Source: Alphaproteobacteria bacterium (lineage in GTDB: Bacteria > Pseudomonadota > Alphaproteobacteria > Reyranellales > Reyranellaceae). From it: DNA of 40,860 nucleotides. Shown here piece after piece: positions 39,125-40,860 of the stretch. Each line of letters opens with the position of its first letter. Position 1 is the stretch's first letter. A program made the position numbers and the translations under genes. Under the pieces are notes generated by a model. It was not told the origin of the DNA, did not search any database, and saw only the letters and a program-made list of their open reading frames with translations. The DNA is taken from positions 1-40,860 of the forward strand of contig CANJHI010000026.1 in the NCBI GenBank assembly GCA_947474005.1. Direction: 5' to 3'.

Positions 39125-40860
39125 CTACGCGAACAGGAAGTCCGCGTCGGAGAGGCTCGCCGTCTGGACGCCGATCAGGGTGATCGCGCTAGTCGTGCCG
39201 CCGCTCGTGTAGAACAGCGTCGTCGAGTTGTAGCCCAAGTTGCCGGGATCCCATTCGTAGGCCGTGAAGTCAGAGAACGAGTCGATCGCCGCGACCGCCG
39301 TGAAATCCAGCTTCTCGCCGTTGGGATCGAAGGACTGGATCGTGTCGGAACCCCATGCGGTGGCGGTATAGACGTAACGGTCGAAGCCCGACTCACCGAT
39401 CAGAGTGTCGTGGCCGGCGCCGCCGGTCAGAACGTCGTCGCCGGTGCCGCCGTCGATGTAGTCATCGCCCAAGCCGCCGACCAGCACGTCGTTCCCACCC
39501 CAACCGTAGAGGAAGGTGTTCACGGAAATTACCGCGCCGTCGAGATTGTCATCGCCAAGGACGGAGCCCTGCACCCATTCGATCGAGGTGATCGAGAGGT
39601 TGAGTGTCACGCCGGTGTCGGACCACACGAACAGCGAATCGAAGCCGGCGCCGCCGTTGATGAAGCTGTCGCCGCCGAGTTCGATCAGGGAATCGTCGCC
39701 TTCCTCGCCCAGCAGGATGTCGGCGCCGTGGCCGCCTTCCAGCCTGTCGGTGCCGTCACCGCCATCGATATAGTCGCCGAAGGCCGAGCCGGTGAGCCTG
39801 TCGTCGCCGCCCTGCCCGTAGATATAGACGGCGCGGGTCTGGGTCGCGGCGTTGAAGATATCGTTGCCGGCGTTGCCCTGCACCCATTCGATCGACGCCG
39901 TTCCCATGTTCATCGTCACCGCCGCACTGGTCTGCACGAATGCCGAATCGAAGCCCCCGCCGCCATGGATGCTGGTATCGGCGGCGTCGATCAGCAGGTA
40001 GTCGGCGCTAGCGCCGCCGGACAGCGAATCGGCGCCAAGGCCGCCGATCAGCATATCGCCGCCGTTGCCGGCACCGAGGAAATCGTTGCCGGAGCCGCCG
40101 GTCAGCACATTGCCGCCGAGATTGTCACCGGCCGACAGGGACAGGTTCGATGTCAGCAGCGCCAGGTTGATGGTGTCGGCGCCGGTCGAGCCAGTCACCG
40201 TGACCCCTGTGTTGGCCTGGACCAAAAAGTTGCCGCCGATGCTTCCCGCCGTCGCCATTGTCACCGCGTAGCTCCAGCCCGGGCCGATCCCTTCCGACTG
40301 GACGGTCGCGAAGGCGTTGATCTGTGCCGCCGTCAGGGTGACGTTTTGGTGAACCATCAGAATCTCGACGTCCGTGATGGTCGCGGTGTTGAGCAGACCA
40401 TTGCCGATCAGCGTGTCGGTCCCGGACCCGCCGTCGAGGACTGTGGCACCCGTCGATGCATCGAGCGTGTCGTCGCCGTTGTCGCCGAAGTACTGGTCCG
40501 CCCCTTCGTCGCCCCGCAGATAATCGGTGCCGTCGTTGCCATGCAGGATGTCGTTGCCGGCACCGCCCGCCATGCTGTCGACGCCGCCGCCGCCGTTCAG
40601 CGTGTCGCCGCCGTCGCCACCCTTCAGGAAGTCGTCGCCACCGCCGCCGTTCAGCGTGTCGCCGCCGTTGCCGGCAATGATTTCATCGTGGCCGGAGCCG
40701 CCGGTCAGGACGTTGCCGCCGAAATTGTCGCCGGCCGACAGGTACAGGGTCGATGTCAGCAGCGCCAGGTTGATGGTGTCGGCGCCGGTCGAGCCAGCCA
40801 CCGTGACCACTGTGTTGGCCTGGACCAAAAAGTTGCCGCCGATGCTTCCCGCCGTCGCCA
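39125..40860 (-). CDS. RTX-type calcium-binding repeat protein, 5' end outside window
   Basis: The C-terminal 578 or so residues of a large secreted protein; the frame stays open to the right edge. Nonapeptide repeats of the form GGxGxDxLx occur in several blocks (GGSGHDEIIAGNGGDTLNG, GGAGNDILHGNDGTDYL, GGTGDDVLTGGAGHDTL), which bind calcium in a beta-roll. Between blocks lie modules with SIEWVQG and STGADTINLALLTS. The end, GSDTIQSFDPNGEKLDF, and the last residues LSDADFLFA with hydrophobic terminus fit a type I secretion signal. About 603 bp apart, two stretches are nearly identical (40089-40257 and 40692-40860). Function of the missing N-terminus (enzyme, adhesin or S-layer) is unknown. 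Confidence 0.88.
   Translation of the reverse strand, partial: ATAGSIGGNFLVQANTVVTVAGSTGADTINLALLTSTLYLSAGDNFGGNVLTGGSGHDEIIAGNGGDTLNGGGGDDFLKGGDGGDTLNGGGGVDSMAGGAGNDILHGNDGTDYLRGDEGADQYFGDNGDDTLDASTGATVLDGGSGTDTLIGNGLLNTATITDVEILMVHQNVTLTAAQINAFATVQSEGIGPGWSYAVTMATAGSIGGNFLVQANTGVTVTGSTGADTINLALLTSNLSLSAGDNLGGNVLTGGSGNDFLGAGNGGDMLIGGLGADSLSGGASADYLLIDAADTSIHGGGGFDSAFVQTSAAVTMNMGTASIEWVQGNAGNDIFNAATQTRAVYIYGQGGDDRLTGSAFGDYIDGGDGTDRLEGGHGADILLGEEGDDSLIELGGDSFINGGAGFDSLFVWSDTGVTLNLSITSIEWVQGSVLGDDNLDGAVISVNTFLYGWGGNDVLVGGLGDDYIDGGTGDDVLTGGAGHDTLIGESGFDRYVYTATAWGSDTIQSFDPNGEKLDFTAVAAIDSFSDFTAYEWDPGNLGYNSTTLFYTSGGTTSAITLIGVQTASLSDADFLFA
40089..40257. repeat. Direct repeat in the RTX gene, copy A
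   Basis: This 169-bp stretch recurs at 40692-40860 with an offset of exactly 603 bp (201 codons) and few mismatches. It codes for the module containing STGADTINLALLTS and LSAGDN. The second copy ends at the window edge, so more copies may follow. Confidence 0.8.
40692..40860. repeat. Direct repeat in the RTX gene, copy B (cut by window edge)
   Basis: Partner of 40089-40257. The last 30 bases are identical to copy A, suggesting recent duplication or gene conversion within the repeat. Confidence 0.8.

Noticed and set aside
39125..40860. Possible CRISPR or tandem satellite array
   Set aside because: The repeats are in frame and encode GGxGxDxL nonapeptides of an RTX protein.

Overview
The window is high-GC, densely coded DNA from a free-living bacterium, most likely an alphaproteobacterium (Bradyrhizobium- or Reyranella-like; the genus is an inference). 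The signs are the gene families (NirA with a CysJ-like reductase, NasT/NasS, DUF2848, DUF1445, CaiB-type CoA-transferase, spermidine/putrescine-type ABC cassette), long antisense open frames typical of GC-rich codon use, and at least three kinds of dispersed palindromic intergenic repeat. No tRNA, rRNA or CRISPR array was seen.

Left part (1-7.9 kb): a 5'-truncated GcvA-like LysR regulator; a di-heme c-type cytochrome of the MauG/cytochrome c peroxidase kind, divergent from a luciferase-like monooxygenase; a MarR regulator with a PPOX-type flavoprotein; a membrane fatty acid desaturase; an NYN-LOTUS RNA-binding/nuclease-like protein; an Asp/Glu racemase-like protein without the usual cysteines; and a small phage-like patch with a 53-residue membrane peptide, a terminator and a terminase-small-subunit-like gene.

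Middle part (7.9-20.5 kb): a minus-strand run of two tandem paralogous amidohydrolases and a complete spermidine/putrescine-type ABC importer (two permeases, ATPase, Tat-type binding protein). Then come a P-loop kinase, a 4-hydroxyproline epimerase/proline racemase, a class III CoA-transferase, an alpha/beta hydrolase, and a three-gene operon of an SDR dehydrogenase, a DUF1445 hydro-lyase and a DUF2848 protein. These look like uptake and catabolism of amino-acid-derived compounds.

Right-centre (20.7-35.3 kb): a Ser/Thr kinase-TM-MORN fusion, then a full nitrate assimilation locus: nasT (ANTAR antiterminator), a control region, nasS, nrtA, nrtB, nrtC, nirA, an Fe-S/CysJ-like reductase, nasA and cysG, mostly overlapping or tightly spaced. 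The control region is the best find. Within about 250 bp it holds an NtrC-type palindrome, a full consensus match for an IHF site, a -24/-12 sigma-54 promoter, a two-hairpin ANTAR target with identical AATGGC hexaloops starting at the predicted +1, and a strong intrinsic terminator 13 nt before the nasS start. nasT lies upstream of the switch, while nasS, coding for its expected inhibitor and nitrate sensor, lies downstream of the terminator. The layout therefore predicts a negative feedback loop in which antitermination makes its own inhibitor.

Right end (35.3-40.9 kb): a secreted DUF882/M15-like murein peptidase, a macro-domain protein, a DUF924 protein, a sulfatase/phosphonate monoester hydrolase-like enzyme, a repeat-rich intergenic region, and the C-terminal part of an RTX-type calcium-binding repeat protein that runs off the window.
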